Shown: positions 25,953 through 34,705, counted from the stretch's first letter. The stretch is DNA of 64,000 nt from Martinezella dioscoreae (GCF_009176305.1 NZ_BLAJ01000001.1:310001-374000), one strand, 5' to 3'. The notes: generated by a model not told the origin, from the letters alone. Translations and numbers: made by a program.

Positions 25953-26804
25953 ATGATGAAAACCCTGATAGGGGCACTTGCCACTTTGCTTGTTGGCACG
26001 TCGGCCTTTTCTGCTGATCTCTATACACCGGAACCGGTTCAGCCGGCGCCGGAAGTGACCGTCGCCCAATCCAGCGGCTGGTATCTGCGCGGCGATGTCG
26101 GCTATGCCTTCACGAACCTGCGCGGTGCCAACTACTTCCAGGGCTCCAATTCCAGCCTGGTCGATTTCGATCGTGCGAAGCTGGACGGCAATGTCACGCT
26201 CGGCGGCGGTGTCGGTTACCAGATCAACAACTACCTGCGCACGGACTTGACGCTCGATTATCTCTTCAAGTCCGACTTCAAGGGCTCCACGAAGGGCGAT
26301 TGCGGCGCCTGCGGCCCGGGCTTTACTCCGACCGCGGCGACCTCTCGCGATCTCGCTTCGCTGACGGCCTATAGCTTGCTTGCCAACGCTTATGTCGATC
26401 TCGGCACTTACGGCATCTTCACCCCCTATGTCGGTGGCGGTCTCGGCGGCACCTATGTCAAGTGGAGCAATCTGAAGAACACGTCGTGCTCGGACGCCAA
26501 CCCGGATTCCTGCGACGGCTCGGTCACGCATAATGGCCGCGGCAGCTGGCGCTTCACCTATGCGCTGATGGCCGGTACATCCATCGACCTGAGCTGCAAT
26601 CTCAAGGCCGATGTTGGCTATCGCTACCGTCACGTTCAAGGCGGCGACATGTTCGGCTATAACGAGAATGGCGGTCCTGGCTACGACAAGGGTCTGAACC
26701 TGCACGAAGCCCGCATCGGTGCCCGCTACACCTTCGGCGGCTGCCAGACCGCAAGCTACATGCCGCCGGCCGATATCCCGGTTCAGCCGTCGGTCTACAA
26801 GTAA
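25953..26804 (+). CDS. outer-membrane beta-barrel protein (Omp25/31-like)
   Basis: Small outer-membrane beta-barrel of 283 residues. A signal peptide (MKTLIGALATLLVGTSAFS, cleavage before ADLY) is followed by alternating-strand sequence starting SGWYLRGDVGYAF, with GGGVGYQIN, YVGGGLGGTYVKW and ADVGYRYRHVQGG. The length and the WYLRGDVGY opening match the porin-like Omp25/Omp31 family of Rhizobiales. Its 3' end is Cys-containing and Pro-rich (PPADIPVQPS), unlike the terminal aromatic residue most barrels have. The start uses tandem ATGs at 25953/25956. A terminator follows, and a paralogue lies 245 bases downstream. Confidence 0.85.
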   Translation: MMKTLIGALATLLVGTSAFSADLYTPEPVQPAPEVTVAQSSGWYLRGDVGYAFTNLRGANYFQGSNSSLVDFDRAKLDGNVTLGGGVGYQINNYLRTDLTLDYLFKSDFKGSTKGDCGACGPGFTPTAATSRDLASLTAYSLLANAYVDLGTYGIFTPYVGGGLGGTYVKWSNLKNTSCSDANPDSCDGSVTHNGRGSWRFTYALMAGTSIDLSCNLKADVGYRYRHVQGGDMFGYNENGGPGYDKGLNLHEARIGARYTFGGCQTASYMPPADIPVQPSVYK

Positions 26805-26826
26805 GCAATATCCAATCCACGTTATT

Positions 26827-26866
26827 AAAAAGCCGTCCGGTTTCTTCCGGGCGGCTTTTTCTTTTT
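26827..26866 (+). terminator. Rho-independent terminator after first OMP gene
   Basis: Stem AAAAAGCCGTCCGG / CCGGGCGGCTTTTT with loop TTTCTT, then CTTTTT. Strong. Confidence 0.9.
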
Positions 26867-26902
26867 CCCATTCCGTTAAGTAATTCCGCGCTGTTTTAAA
26901 GC

Positions 26903-26935
26903 TTCATTAACCATGAATTCCCTATGGTTAATGAA
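26903..26935. promoter_or_regulatory. palindromic TTAACCAT site upstream of second OMP gene
   Basis: Perfect 12-base inverted repeat TTCATTAACCAT / ATGGTTAATGAA around a 9-base spacer, 114 bases before the ATG at 27049. The core TTAACCAT is the CtrA half-site sequence of alphaproteobacteria, here present twice in inverted orientation. The regulator is inferred. Confidence 0.55.
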
Positions 26936-27048
26936 ATGAGAATGGCCGCCTTCCTGCATCGGATCCTCTTTTTGAGGATATTGCGAGGAAGCACAGGCCA
27001 GCCGATTCGACGCGCGGGCGTCGGCCCGAGGATGGAAGGCGAGGGGTA

Positions 27049-27864
27049 ATGATCCGTTTTGACGCTTTGGCGCTGGCCGCAGCGATGGCAGGCGCATCGG
27101 CGGGTATTGCCTTTGCGGCCGATGCAGCACCACCGGAAATCAAGATGCCGGAGGTCAGCGTCAAGGATGCCAGGGGATGGTATGTGCGCGGCGATGTGGG
27201 CTATTCGGTCAACGCCAGCCGCACGGATACGAGACTTCGTGCCTATGATCCTGCGGGTGGCGATTACAGTTCGAGCAGCTTTGATTCCACCCGGTTCGGC
27301 AGTGATTTCTCCGGCGGCCTCGGTATCGGCTATCAATTCAACGATCTGTTTCGCGCCGACGTGTCAGGCGATTTCTTCAGCGGCGATTTCAATGGCCGCA
27401 TTTCGAGCGATTCGCCTTGTTCCGGCGGGGCCAGCGGCACGGGATGCTCTACGAAGGCCCGTTCTTCCTTCAGGGCCGGCAGCCTCATGGTCAACGGCTA
27501 TGTCGATCTCGGGACGCTTGCGGGTTTCACGCCCTATGTCGGCGCCGGTCTTGGTGCCACGCGGGTTTCCTGGAACAGCGTCAATGTCACCGGCTCCTGT
27601 CTTGATGGCGCATCGGGTTGTGGCGGTGCTGCGTCGGTCAGTGCTCGATATCCTGGCGAAAGTGACTGGCGCATGACCTATGCCTTGATGGCGGGTGTCG
27701 CCTATGAAGTCGCGCCGAACGTCAAGGTCGATCTCGGCTATCGCTTCTCCCATATCGCCGGCGGCGACATGTTTGGCGATTCTGCGGCCAGCGCCACCAC
27801 AGGCCGCGACGGGGCATTGTCGCGTCACGAAATTCGTGTCGGCCTGCGGATCACCACCTGGTAA
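27049..27864 (+). CDS. outer-membrane beta-barrel protein (paralogue of preceding OMP)
   Basis: Second outer-membrane beta-barrel, 271 residues, sharing the plan of the preceding gene: signal peptide ending AFAA, ARGWYVRGDVGYSV at the mature start, GGLGIGYQFND, FTPYVGAGLGATRVSW and VDLGYRFSHIAGGDMFG. Unlike its neighbour it ends in ITTW, a C-terminal aromatic residue as expected for BAM-dependent barrels. A strong SD (GAGGGG) precedes the ATG. The two genes look like an old tandem duplication. The upstream palindrome suggests cell-cycle or specific regulation. Confidence 0.85.
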   Translation: MIRFDALALAAAMAGASAGIAFAADAAPPEIKMPEVSVKDARGWYVRGDVGYSVNASRTDTRLRAYDPAGGDYSSSSFDSTRFGSDFSGGLGIGYQFNDLFRADVSGDFFSGDFNGRISSDSPCSGGASGTGCSTKARSSFRAGSLMVNGYVDLGTLAGFTPYVGAGLGATRVSWNSVNVTGSCLDGASGCGGAASVSARYPGESDWRMTYALMAGVAYEVAPNVKVDLGYRFSHIAGGDMFGDSAASATTGRDGALSRHEIRVGLRITTW

Positions 27865-27868
27865 GGCT

Positions 27869-27902
27869 CATCGCCTATGGCGTCGTCAGCACATAGGCGA
27901 TG
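27869..27902. terminator. bidirectional hairpin between OMP and GT25 genes
   Basis: Eleven-base perfect inverted repeat CATCGCCTATG / CATAGGCGATG, 12-base loop, spanning the stop of the convergent glycosyltransferase gene. No U-tract. Confidence 0.55.
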
Positions 27903-28660
27903 CGGCGAAAGAAATCCAAAGTTCGAAAAATGTGCGCCGGAAAACGCCGCAGGGCAGAAGATTTGGCTGCTCGATAATCGCGGCGCCAGCCGATCATGGT
28001 CGTTCTCTGCAGCCGGCTGAAACCGGCAATATTCGCGCGCGTGCTGACGATGGATATATGCATGTCCCAGCCGCGCTCGACGGCCACATCCCAGGGCAGC
28101 GACATCACGGAGAGCGATTTCACGATCTTCTCGGCGCCGTGGCGCGTGACGAGATAGCAGGCGGTGGAACCCTGTGGACCGAACAGGCAACGCCCGACGA
28201 TATCTCCCTTGAGGCTGCGCGCCATGGCGCGAAAGCCGTTCCAACGGTGATTGACAAGCTTGATGAGATCGGCGGCTGGCGCGGCTTCCCTGGCTGCCGC
28301 GGCACGTGCCAGAAACTCGGCATCCAAGGCGACATCGTCTTCGATGATGATGGCTATTTCGCCGCCATTTGCCAGAAACTGGCGCAGAGCCGTCAAGTGA
28401 CTGCGGTAGCAGCCGTATTCGCCGGGCAGAATGGTCCGGCCATGTCGGCGCTGGAAACGGACATGGTCGACATCGATCCATTGGTCGCGCGGGACGAGCG
28501 CGCCATCGATGCCATCGATGCGTTCGAATCGGAAGCCGAATTCATCGCTTTGCCGCTGGATCTCGGCCAGCCGCTCTGCCGCGCGATCGATATTGATCAA
28601 ATAGACCGGCATGGCCTGTACGGGCATCAAAGGGTTTTCGGCGAGTGCAGTTAGGGACAT
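27875..28660 (-). CDS. glycosyltransferase family 25 (LPS-type)
   Basis: Family-25 glycosyltransferase of about 260 residues, related to LPS core/O-chain beta-galactosyltransferases (LgtB/LpsA). The opening MPVYLINIDRAAERLAEI, the metal-binding EDD in IAIIIEDDVALDAEFL, and the middle GPQGSTACYLVTRHGAEKIV are typical. It probably decorates a surface polysaccharide with an unknown sugar. The start is uncertain: ATGs at 28660, 28627 and 28612 (directly before PVYLINID) are all in frame, none with a strong SD. Convergent with the second OMP gene. Confidence 0.8.
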   Translation of the reverse strand: MSLTALAENPLMPVQAMPVYLINIDRAAERLAEIQRQSDEFGFRFERIDGIDGALVPRDQWIDVDHVRFQRRHGRTILPGEYGCYRSHLTALRQFLANGGEIAIIIEDDVALDAEFLARAAAAREAAPAADLIKLVNHRWNGFRAMARSLKGDIVGRCLFGPQGSTACYLVTRHGAEKIVKSLSVMSLPWDVAVERGWDMHISIVSTRANIAGFSRLQRTTMIGWRRDYRAAKSSALRRFPAHIFRTLDFFRRIAYVLTTP

Positions 28661-28877
28661 CGGGCACACTTGTTATTTCTATCGGCGCAAAATTGGCGCG
28701 CTCACCGTCTTATATGATTGCGCGTCTGCACGGAATCCAGCTTTTATGGAGCCAAATTTGGCTTATTTCCATTGCGCGTAACTTGCATGTCATCACACTT
28801 TCTGCACGACTTCGTGAGGGAGTGCCATCCGTAATTTTTACTATTGCGCTTGCGGGCGGCTTCCAATATATCCGGCG

Positions 28878-28927
28878 GCGGGACACCCTTCCCCAACGAA
28901 GGGCTTTCTATCTGAGAGGATAGCATC
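28878..28927 (+). ncRNA. serC leader RNA (two-hairpin motif)
   Basis: Two consecutive hairpins immediately before serC: CCCTTC/GAAGGG (28886-28891/28898-28903) and CTATC/GATAG (28908-28912/28919-28923) whose loop holds the GAGAGG ribosome-binding site. This arrangement matches the serC RNA motif described upstream of alphaproteobacterial serC. It probably controls translation of serC by hiding the RBS; the ligand, if any, is unknown. Confidence 0.65.
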
Positions 28928-30106
28928 ATGACTAAGCTCGCCAAGCCGGACATCCGTCCGAATAATACCCATTTCTCTTCTGGTCCATGCTCGAAGCGCC
29001 CCGGTTGGACGCTTAACGCTCTTTCCGACGCGGCTCTTGGCCGTTCGCACCGCGCGAAAGTCGGCAAGGCAAAGCTGAAGCAGGCCATTGATCTCACTCG
29101 CGAAATTCTGGAAGTGCCTGCGGATTACCGCATCGGCATCGTTCCGGCGTCCGACACCGGTGCCGTCGAGATGGCGCTCTGGTCGCTGCTCGGCGAACGC
29201 GGCGTCGACATGCTCGCCTGGGAAAGCTTCGGTGCCGGCTGGGTTACCGACGTCGTCAAGCAGCTGAAGCTCAAGGACGTCCGCAAGCTCGAAGCCGGCT
29301 ATGGCGAGCTGCCCGATCTTTCCGCTGTCGATTTCGACCGCGACGTGGTCTTCACCTGGAACGGCACCACCTCGGGTGTTCGTGTTCCGAATGGCGATTT
29401 CATCCCCGCCGATCGCAAGGGCCTGACGATCTGCGACGCCACCTCGGCAGCCTTCGCTCAGAACCTCGATTTTGCCAAGCTCGATGTCGTCACCTTCTCC
29501 TGGCAGAAGGTACTTGGCGGCGAGGGCGCTCATGGCGTCATCATCCTGTCGCCGCGCGCTGTCGAGCGCCTGACGACCTATCAGCCGGCCTGGCCGCTGC
29601 CGAAGATCTTCCGCATGACCAGCGGCGGCAAGCTGATCGAAGGCATCTTCACCGGTGAGACGATCAACACGCCCTCGATGCTCTGCGTCGAAGATTATAT
29701 CGACGCTCTCCTCTGGGCGAAGGATCTCGGCGGCCTCAAGGCGCTGATCGCCCGCGCCGATGCCAACGCCAAGGTCATCCACGATTTCGTTGCCGCCAAC
29801 GACTGGATCGCCAATCTCGCCGTCAAGGCCGAGACGGAATCCAACACCTCCGTCTGCCTGAAGATCGTCGACAAGGATGTCGTCGCTCTCGATGCCGATG
29901 GCCAGGCGAATTTCGCCAAGGGCCTGGTTGCGCTTCTCGAAAAGGAAGGCGTCGCCTATGACGTCGGCCATTACCGCGACGCGCCGTCAGGCCTGCGCAT
30001 CTGGGCGGGTGCCACGATCGAAGCTTCCGACATGCAGAAGCTGATGCCCTGGCTCGCCTGGGCTTTCGAAACGCAGAAGGCGACGCTCTCCCAGGCTGCT
30101 GCCTGA
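28928..30106 (+). CDS. serC: phosphoserine aminotransferase SerC
   Basis: PLP enzyme converting 3-phosphohydroxypyruvate to phosphoserine in serine synthesis; 392 residues, the alphaproteobacterial long form. The substrate region [12 protein letters not shown] is near residue 18, a Gly-rich [16 protein letters not shown] follows, and the PLP lysine lies in [15 protein letters not shown] (about residue 196). The start at 28928 sits inside the leader hairpin RBS. serA follows 139 bases downstream, so the first two serine-pathway enzymes are adjacent. Confidence 0.96.
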   Translation: MTKLAKPDIRPNNTHFSSGPCSKRPGWTLNALSDAALGRSHRAKVGKAKLKQAIDLTREILEVPADYRIGIVPASDTGAVEMALWSLLGERGVDMLAWESFGAGWVTDVVKQLKLKDVRKLEAGYGELPDLSAVDFDRDVVFTWNGTTSGVRVPNGDFIPADRKGLTICDATSAAFAQNLDFAKLDVVTFSWQKVLGGEGAHGVIILSPRAVERLTTYQPAWPLPKIFRMTSGGKLIEGIFTGETINTPSMLCVEDYIDALLWAKDLGGLKALIARADANAKVIHDFVAANDWIANLAVKAETESNTSVCLKIVDKDVVALDADGQANFAKGLVALLEKEGVAYDVGHYRDAPSGLRIWAGATIEASDMQKLMPWLAWAFETQKATLSQAAA

Positions 30107-30122
30107 GGTTTGACGCGTTTAT

Positions 30123-30145
30123 GGCTCCGCCGGTGAGGCGGAGCC
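30123..30145 (+). promoter_or_regulatory. hairpin in the serC-serA gap
   Basis: Nine-base perfect stem GGCTCCGCC / GGCGGAGCC with loop GGTGA, without a U-tract. May set serC/serA expression ratio by RNA processing or partial termination. Confidence 0.5.
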
Positions 30146-30245
30146 CAGCATTCCGAATTCTCATTATTTTCATGCAATTCCGACCGGAAAGCCGTTTCGC
30201 ATTTTGTGGGATTGCTCGTCTTAGCTGACTTTTCAGGAGGCCTCC

Positions 30246-31841
30246 ATGGCACCTCGCGTTCTCGTATCCGACGAACTGTCGGAAACCGCCGTCCAGATCT
30301 TCCGCGATCGCGGCGTCGAAGTCGATTTCCAGCCGCAGCTTGGCAAGGACAAGGACAAGCTGTTCGAAATCATCGGCAATTACGATGGTCTTGCCATCCG
30401 TTCCGCCACCAAGGTGACGGAGAAGATCATCGAAGCGGCCAAGAACCTGAAGGTCGTCGGCCGCGCCGGTATCGGCGTCGACAATGTCGATATTCCTGCT
30501 GCCTCGCGCCGCGGTATCATCGTCATGAACACGCCGTTCGGCAATTCGATCACGACCGCCGAACACGCCATCGCACTGATGTTTGCCGTTGCCCGCCAGC
30601 TTCCGGCTGCCGATGCCTCGACACAGGCCGGCAAGTGGGAAAAGTCGAAGTTCATGGGTGTCGAAATCACCGGCAAGACCCTCGGCATCATCGGCGCCGG
30701 CAATATTGGCTCCATCGTGATTGCCCGCGCCCTCGGCCTGAAGATGCATGTCCTGGCCTACGACCCCTTCCTGTCGAAGGAACGCGCCGAGGAAATGGGC
30801 GTTACCAAGGTCGAGCTCGATGAGCTCTTCGCCGGCGCCGACTTCATCACGCTGCATGTGCCGCTGACCGACAAGACCCGCAACATTATCGACGCCTCGG
30901 CCATCGCCAAGATGAAGCAGGGCGTGCGCATCATCAACTGCGCCCGCGGCGGTCTCGTCGATGAGGCAGCCCTTGCTGCCGCCATCAAGTCCGGCCACGT
31001 CGCCGGTGCCGCTTTCGACGTCTTCGAAGTCGAGCCGGCCAAGGAAAGCCCGCTCTTCGGCCTTCCGAATGTCGTCTGCACGCCGCATCTCGGTGCTTCC
31101 ACGACCGAAGCCCAGGAAAACGTCGCGCTTCAGGTCGCCGAGCAGATGTCGGACTACCTGATGAAGGGTGCCGTCTCCAATGCCATCAACATGCCCTCGA
31201 TCACGGCGGAAGAAGCACCGATCCTGAAGCCGTTTATCAAGCTTGCCGATGTTCTCGGCGCTTTCGTCGGCCAGGTCACGGACGATCCGATCAAGGAAAT
31301 CGAGATCCTCTACGACGGCGTCACCGCCAACATGAACACCAAGGCTCTGACGAGCGCGCTGCTCGCCGGCCTGATCCGCAATCAGGTTGCCGATGTGAAC
31401 ATGGTTTCGGCGCCGATCATGATCAAGGAAAAGGGAATCGTGCTTGCCGAAGTCAAGCGTGACAAGACCGGTGTCTATGACGGCTATATCAAGCTCACGG
31501 TGACCACCGACAGCATGACGCGTTCCGTCGCCGGTACCGTCTTCTCGGACGGCAAGCCGCGCTTCATCCAGATCAAGGGTATCAACCTCGATGCCGATGT
31601 CGGCAATCACATGGTCTATATCGCCAATACCGACGTTCCCGGCATGATCGGCTTCATCGGCACGACGCTCGGCTCCGCGGGCGTCAACATCGCCAACTTC
31701 CAGCTCGGCCGCGACAAGCAGGGTGGCGATGCCATCGCGCTTCTCTATGTCGACGGCCCGATCAGCGATGAGGTGCTCGGTAAGCTGACGGCGCATCAGG
31801 CGATCCGCCAGGCAAAGCCGCTGGTCTTCAACGTCGACTGA
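30246..31841 (+). CDS. serA: D-3-phosphoglycerate dehydrogenase SerA
   Basis: First enzyme of serine biosynthesis, oxidising 3-phosphoglycerate with NAD; 531 residues, long type-I form. The NAD loop is GIIGAGNIGSIVIARALG, the catalytic Arg lies in INCARGGLVDE, and the catalytic His in CTPHLGASTTEAQ. After about residue 320 come the ASB domain and a C-terminal ACT domain (NTDVPGMIGFIGTTLG, about 455-531), the usual site for serine feedback. SD CAGGAGG precedes the ATG. A strong terminator follows. Confidence 0.96.
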   Translation: MAPRVLVSDELSETAVQIFRDRGVEVDFQPQLGKDKDKLFEIIGNYDGLAIRSATKVTEKIIEAAKNLKVVGRAGIGVDNVDIPAASRRGIIVMNTPFGNSITTAEHAIALMFAVARQLPAADASTQAGKWEKSKFMGVEITGKTLGIIGAGNIGSIVIARALGLKMHVLAYDPFLSKERAEEMGVTKVELDELFAGADFITLHVPLTDKTRNIIDASAIAKMKQGVRIINCARGGLVDEAALAAAIKSGHVAGAAFDVFEVEPAKESPLFGLPNVVCTPHLGASTTEAQENVALQVAEQMSDYLMKGAVSNAINMPSITAEEAPILKPFIKLADVLGAFVGQVTDDPIKEIEILYDGVTANMNTKALTSALLAGLIRNQVADVNMVSAPIMIKEKGIVLAEVKRDKTGVYDGYIKLTVTTDSMTRSVAGTVFSDGKPRFIQIKGINLDADVGNHMVYIANTDVPGMIGFIGTTLGSAGVNIANFQLGRDKQGGDAIALLYVDGPISDEVLGKLTAHQAIRQAKPLVFNVD

Positions 31842-31900
31842 GCCTGCCCGCCCTGAAGAAGGGTGCAGCTACAGAGTTCGCTCCTCCCAAGAGCCAGTCT

Positions 31901-31941
31901 GAAAGCCCGGTGCGACGCGAGTTGCGCCGGGCTTTCTTTAT
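31901..31941 (+). terminator. Rho-independent terminator after serA
   Basis: Ten-base perfect stem GAAAGCCCGG / CCGGGCTTTC extended by inner pairs, followed by TTTATT. Confidence 0.85.
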
Positions 31942-32012
31942 TGTTGTGAGGGTTGTGGATAAGCCCGGTGCGCAGACTATCGGGGGCAAGGAAACGCGCC
32001 TATCTCTATATT

Positions 32013-32696
32013 ATGGAGGCTTTGCGGAAGAACATCCTCGGGGAAGGAATGGGCACGCCGATCGAATGGCTGGCAAAGCCGGTCTCGGTGGCGATCGTGC
32101 TGTTTGCGCGCGCCATCACCGCCGTTCGGGCGATCTGGCCCGAGAGCGGCATGCAAACCCGCCGCTGCATCTATTTCGCCAATCATTCCAGCCATGGCGA
32201 TTTCATTCTGATCTGGACTGTCCTGCCGCCACGATTGCGCCGACGCGTTCGCCCGGTAGCTGGCGCGGATTATTGGCTGAAATCCCCGCTGAACAGCTTC
32301 ATCGGCCGCGACGTTTTCAACGCCGTGCTGATCGAGCGCGATCGCGAAGCGCGCAAGGAGGATCCGGTCACGCAGATGACGCAGGCGCTCGACGCCGGTT
32401 CCTCGCTGATCCTGTTTCCGGAAGGCACCCGCAATCTGACCGATCAGCCGCTGCAGCCTTTCAAGAGCGGGCTTTTCCATCTTGCCCAGGCTCGCCCCGA
32501 TATCGATCTCGTGCCCGTCTGGATCGACAATCTTAATCGCGTCATGCCTAAGGGCGAGTTCGTGCCTATTCCGCTGATCTGCACCGTCACCTTCGGAGAG
32601 GCGCTGCATATCGGCGAGACCGAGGAAAAGGCGGAGTTCCTGGCAAGAGCCGAAGCGGCCTTATTGGCGCTGGCGCCCAAGCGGGCAGGAGACTGA
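32013..32696 (+). CDS. lysophospholipid acyltransferase (PlsC-like)
   Basis: 1-acylglycerol-3-phosphate acyltransferase-like protein of about 227 residues. The acyltransferase motifs are visible: the HxxxxD box in ANHSSHGDFI, and block III FPEGTRNLTDQPLQPFKSG. A hydrophobic N-terminal segment (KPVSVAIVLFARAITAV) should anchor it to the inner membrane. The start is uncertain (ATG 32013 or 32049, or an upstream GTG at 31953). Its stop is two bases before a CdsA-like gene; four genes in a row form an apparent phospholipid cassette separate from housekeeping copies. Confidence 0.85.
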   Translation: MEALRKNILGEGMGTPIEWLAKPVSVAIVLFARAITAVRAIWPESGMQTRRCIYFANHSSHGDFILIWTVLPPRLRRRVRPVAGADYWLKSPLNSFIGRDVFNAVLIERDREARKEDPVTQMTQALDAGSSLILFPEGTRNLTDQPLQPFKSGLFHLAQARPDIDLVPVWIDNLNRVMPKGEFVPIPLICTVTFGEALHIGETEEKAEFLARAEAALLALAPKRAGD

Positions 32697-32698
32697 GC

Positions 32699-33649
32699 AT
32701 GAGTGCGGCAAGCGCCGATCTGATCCATCTCGTTCTCGGCATTTTCGGCGTTCTGATCGTCGCCTCGATCATCGGCTATGTGCTGGAACAGCGCCTGTCG
32801 CCCGACGGATCGAATGCTGCAATCGAAAACCTGAACGCGCGCATCAAGGCCTGGTGGGTGATGGTGGTGCTGATCGGCATCGCCTTCATTGCCGGGCGTG
32901 CCGGCGTCATCCTGCTGTTTGCCTTCTGCTCCTTTGCGGCACTGCGCGAATTCGTGACGCTGATCAACACGAAACGGGCGGATCATTGGGCGCTTGCCGC
33001 CGCCTTCTTCGTCGCCCTGCCGGTGCAATATTACCTGCTCTGGGCCGAGCAATACGGTATCTATTCGATCTTCATTCCCGTCTACGCCTTTCTCTTCATG
33101 CCGATTATCGCGGTGCTGCGCGGAGATACCGAGCGGTTTCTCGTGCGCATCGCCGAAGTGCAATGGGCGCTGATGATCTGCGTCTTCTGCGCTTCGCATG
33201 TGCCAGCGCTGCTGACGCTGCATATTCCGGGATATGAAGGCCGCAACGTGCTGCTGATCGCCTTCCTGGTGATCGTCGTGCAGCTCAGCGACGTCCTGCA
33301 ATATGTCTGGGGCAAGCTCTTCGGGAAGACGAAGATCGCGCCGCGTCTGTCGCCATCGAAGACGGTCGAGGGTTTTGTCGGCGGCGTCATCAGCTCCTCG
33401 TTGATCGGGGCGACGCTCTGGTGGGTGACGCCGTTCACGCCGCTGCAGGCCGGGCTTCTCGCCTTCATCATCACCATCATGGGCTTCTTCGGCGGGCTTG
33501 TTATGTCGGCGATTAAACGGGATCGCGGCGTCAAGGATTGGGGCCATCTCATCGAAGGGCATGGTGGGCTGATCGACCGGCTGGACTCGGTCGTCTTTTC
33601 CGCGCCGATCTTCTTCCATCTCGTGCGCTTCTGGTGGTCATTGTCATGA
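32699..33649 (+). CDS. phosphatidate cytidylyltransferase-like protein (CdsA family)
   Basis: Multi-spanning protein of 316 residues in the CDP-diglyceride synthase family, which makes CDP-diacylglycerol from phosphatidate and CTP. About eight hydrophobic segments are visible. The family signature lies in SAIKRDRGVKDWGHLIEGHG (near residue 261), with ending GGLIDRLDS, and an upstream SPSKTVEGFVGG. It starts two bases after the acyltransferase and its stop overlaps the next ATG (ATGA). A second, housekeeping cdsA is expected elsewhere in the genome, so this copy may serve a specialised lipid. Confidence 0.88.
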   Translation: MSAASADLIHLVLGIFGVLIVASIIGYVLEQRLSPDGSNAAIENLNARIKAWWVMVVLIGIAFIAGRAGVILLFAFCSFAALREFVTLINTKRADHWALAAAFFVALPVQYYLLWAEQYGIYSIFIPVYAFLFMPIIAVLRGDTERFLVRIAEVQWALMICVFCASHVPALLTLHIPGYEGRNVLLIAFLVIVVQLSDVLQYVWGKLFGKTKIAPRLSPSKTVEGFVGGVISSSLIGATLWWVTPFTPLQAGLLAFIITIMGFFGGLVMSAIKRDRGVKDWGHLIEGHGGLIDRLDSVVFSAPIFFHLVRFWWSLS

Positions 33650-34038
33650 GCGGAAAGGTGAAAGCGCTTGCCGGCAGCAGCATCGTGCACGTGCTTTTCG
33701 CCTTCCTTGCCATGGGCGGCTGGGCCGTCTTCGCCAATCGTATGCATCCGATGCCGCGGCCGCTGGTATCAGGCCTCGTGCAGGGCGTGCTTTCTGGCTG
33801 CCTGACGCTGTTCCTGAAATCCGTGGTCGAGGCTTTGTCGCGGCGATTCAGCGGCCTTGTGCGCCTTTGGGCGCCGCCACTGATCGCCTGCCTGGGCTCG
33901 GCGACCATCTTGGTTGTCATCCACGCGCTGAGCGGCACGCCGGAGATCCTGAAGACCATCGCCGTGCCACTGCTGGTCTCCTCCAGCTATGCGGCGATCT
34001 ATAATTATTCAATTTCAGGCAATGCCGCGAAGTCATGA
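33646..34038 (+). CDS. small integral membrane protein of lipid cassette
   Basis: 130-residue protein of unknown family with three to four hydrophobic segments: IVHVLFAFLAMGGWAVFAN, GLVQGVLSGCLTLFLK, LIACLGSATILVVIHAL and VPLLVSSSYAAIYNY. The ATG overlaps the stop of the CdsA-like gene and the stop is 13 bases before the CDP-alcohol phosphatidyltransferase-like gene. Its fixed place between two lipid-pathway genes suggests it acts with them, perhaps as a subunit or flippase; this is inference from context only. Confidence 0.75.
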   Translation: MSGKVKALAGSSIVHVLFAFLAMGGWAVFANRMHPMPRPLVSGLVQGVLSGCLTLFLKSVVEALSRRFSGLVRLWAPPLIACLGSATILVVIHALSGTPEILKTIAVPLLVSSSYAAIYNYSISGNAAKS

Positions 34039-34051
34039 AAGGTGAGGGGCG

Positions 34052-34705
34052 ATGACAGGCGAGGGGATGGGCGACAGACGACCGCTGGCGAGCCGCAACA
34101 CGCGATGGGCTCAGACGCTGGCGCGGCGCATAACCGCGCTTTCGGTAACGCCGAACCAGATCTCACAAGCGAGCATGCTCATGGCAGCGCTGGCAGGGGC
34201 TTCGTTCTGGCTCTCTGGCGTCGCGGAAAGCGTCGGGATGCGGGTGGTCCTGCTGATCCTTGCCGCCTTGTTCTGCCAGCTGCGTCTGCTCTGCAATCTG
34301 CTCGATGGCATGGTGGCAGTCGAAGGCGGAAAGGCTGAAGCCGATGGGCCGTTCTGGAACGAATTTCCGGATCGGATCGCCGATATCCTCATCTTTGCCG
34401 GTATTGGCTATGGCATCACAATGCCAGGCCTCGGCTGGGCGGCGGCTGCCTTTGCTGTGCTGACGGCCTATGTGCGCGAGCTTGGCCGCGCCACCGGCAA
34501 TCCCAGCGATTTCGTCGGCCCGATGGCCAAGCAGCACCGCATGGCGGTTGCGACGACGGCGGCTTTGCTCTCGCTCGTCGAAGCGCTATTGAGCGGCGGC
34601 AGCTGGGTTTTGACCGTTGCGCTCTGGATCGTCGCCATCGGCTCGGCGGTCACGGTGTTGAGGCGCAGCCGCAATCTGATCCGGCATTTGAAGGCAAAGG
34701 GATGA
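34052..34705 (+). CDS. CDP-alcohol phosphatidyltransferase-like protein with altered motif
   Basis: Membrane protein of 217 residues with about six hydrophobic segments. The family motif is D-x2-DG-x2-AR-x8-G-x3-D-x3-D. Here it reads N-LL-DG-MV-AV-EGGKAEAD-G-PFW-N-EFP-D (residues about 87-110): the first and third Asp are Asn and the Arg is Val, while spacing is perfectly kept. Two of four metal-binding Asp are thus replaced, so activity may be altered or the substrate unusual. It ends the acyltransferase/CdsA/membrane-protein cassette. SD GAGGGG precedes the ATG. Confidence 0.8.
   Translation: MTGEGMGDRRPLASRNTRWAQTLARRITALSVTPNQISQASMLMAALAGASFWLSGVAESVGMRVVLLILAALFCQLRLLCNLLDGMVAVEGGKAEADGPFWNEFPDRIADILIFAGIGYGITMPGLGWAAAAFAVLTAYVRELGRATGNPSDFVGPMAKQHRMAVATTAALLSLVEALLSGGSWVLTVALWIVAIGSAVTVLRRSRNLIRHLKAKG

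Noticed and set aside
29823..31796. 657-codon minus-strand frame antisense to serA and the end of serC
   Set aside because: Asp/His/Gly-rich shadow without motifs; serA is unambiguous on the plus strand.
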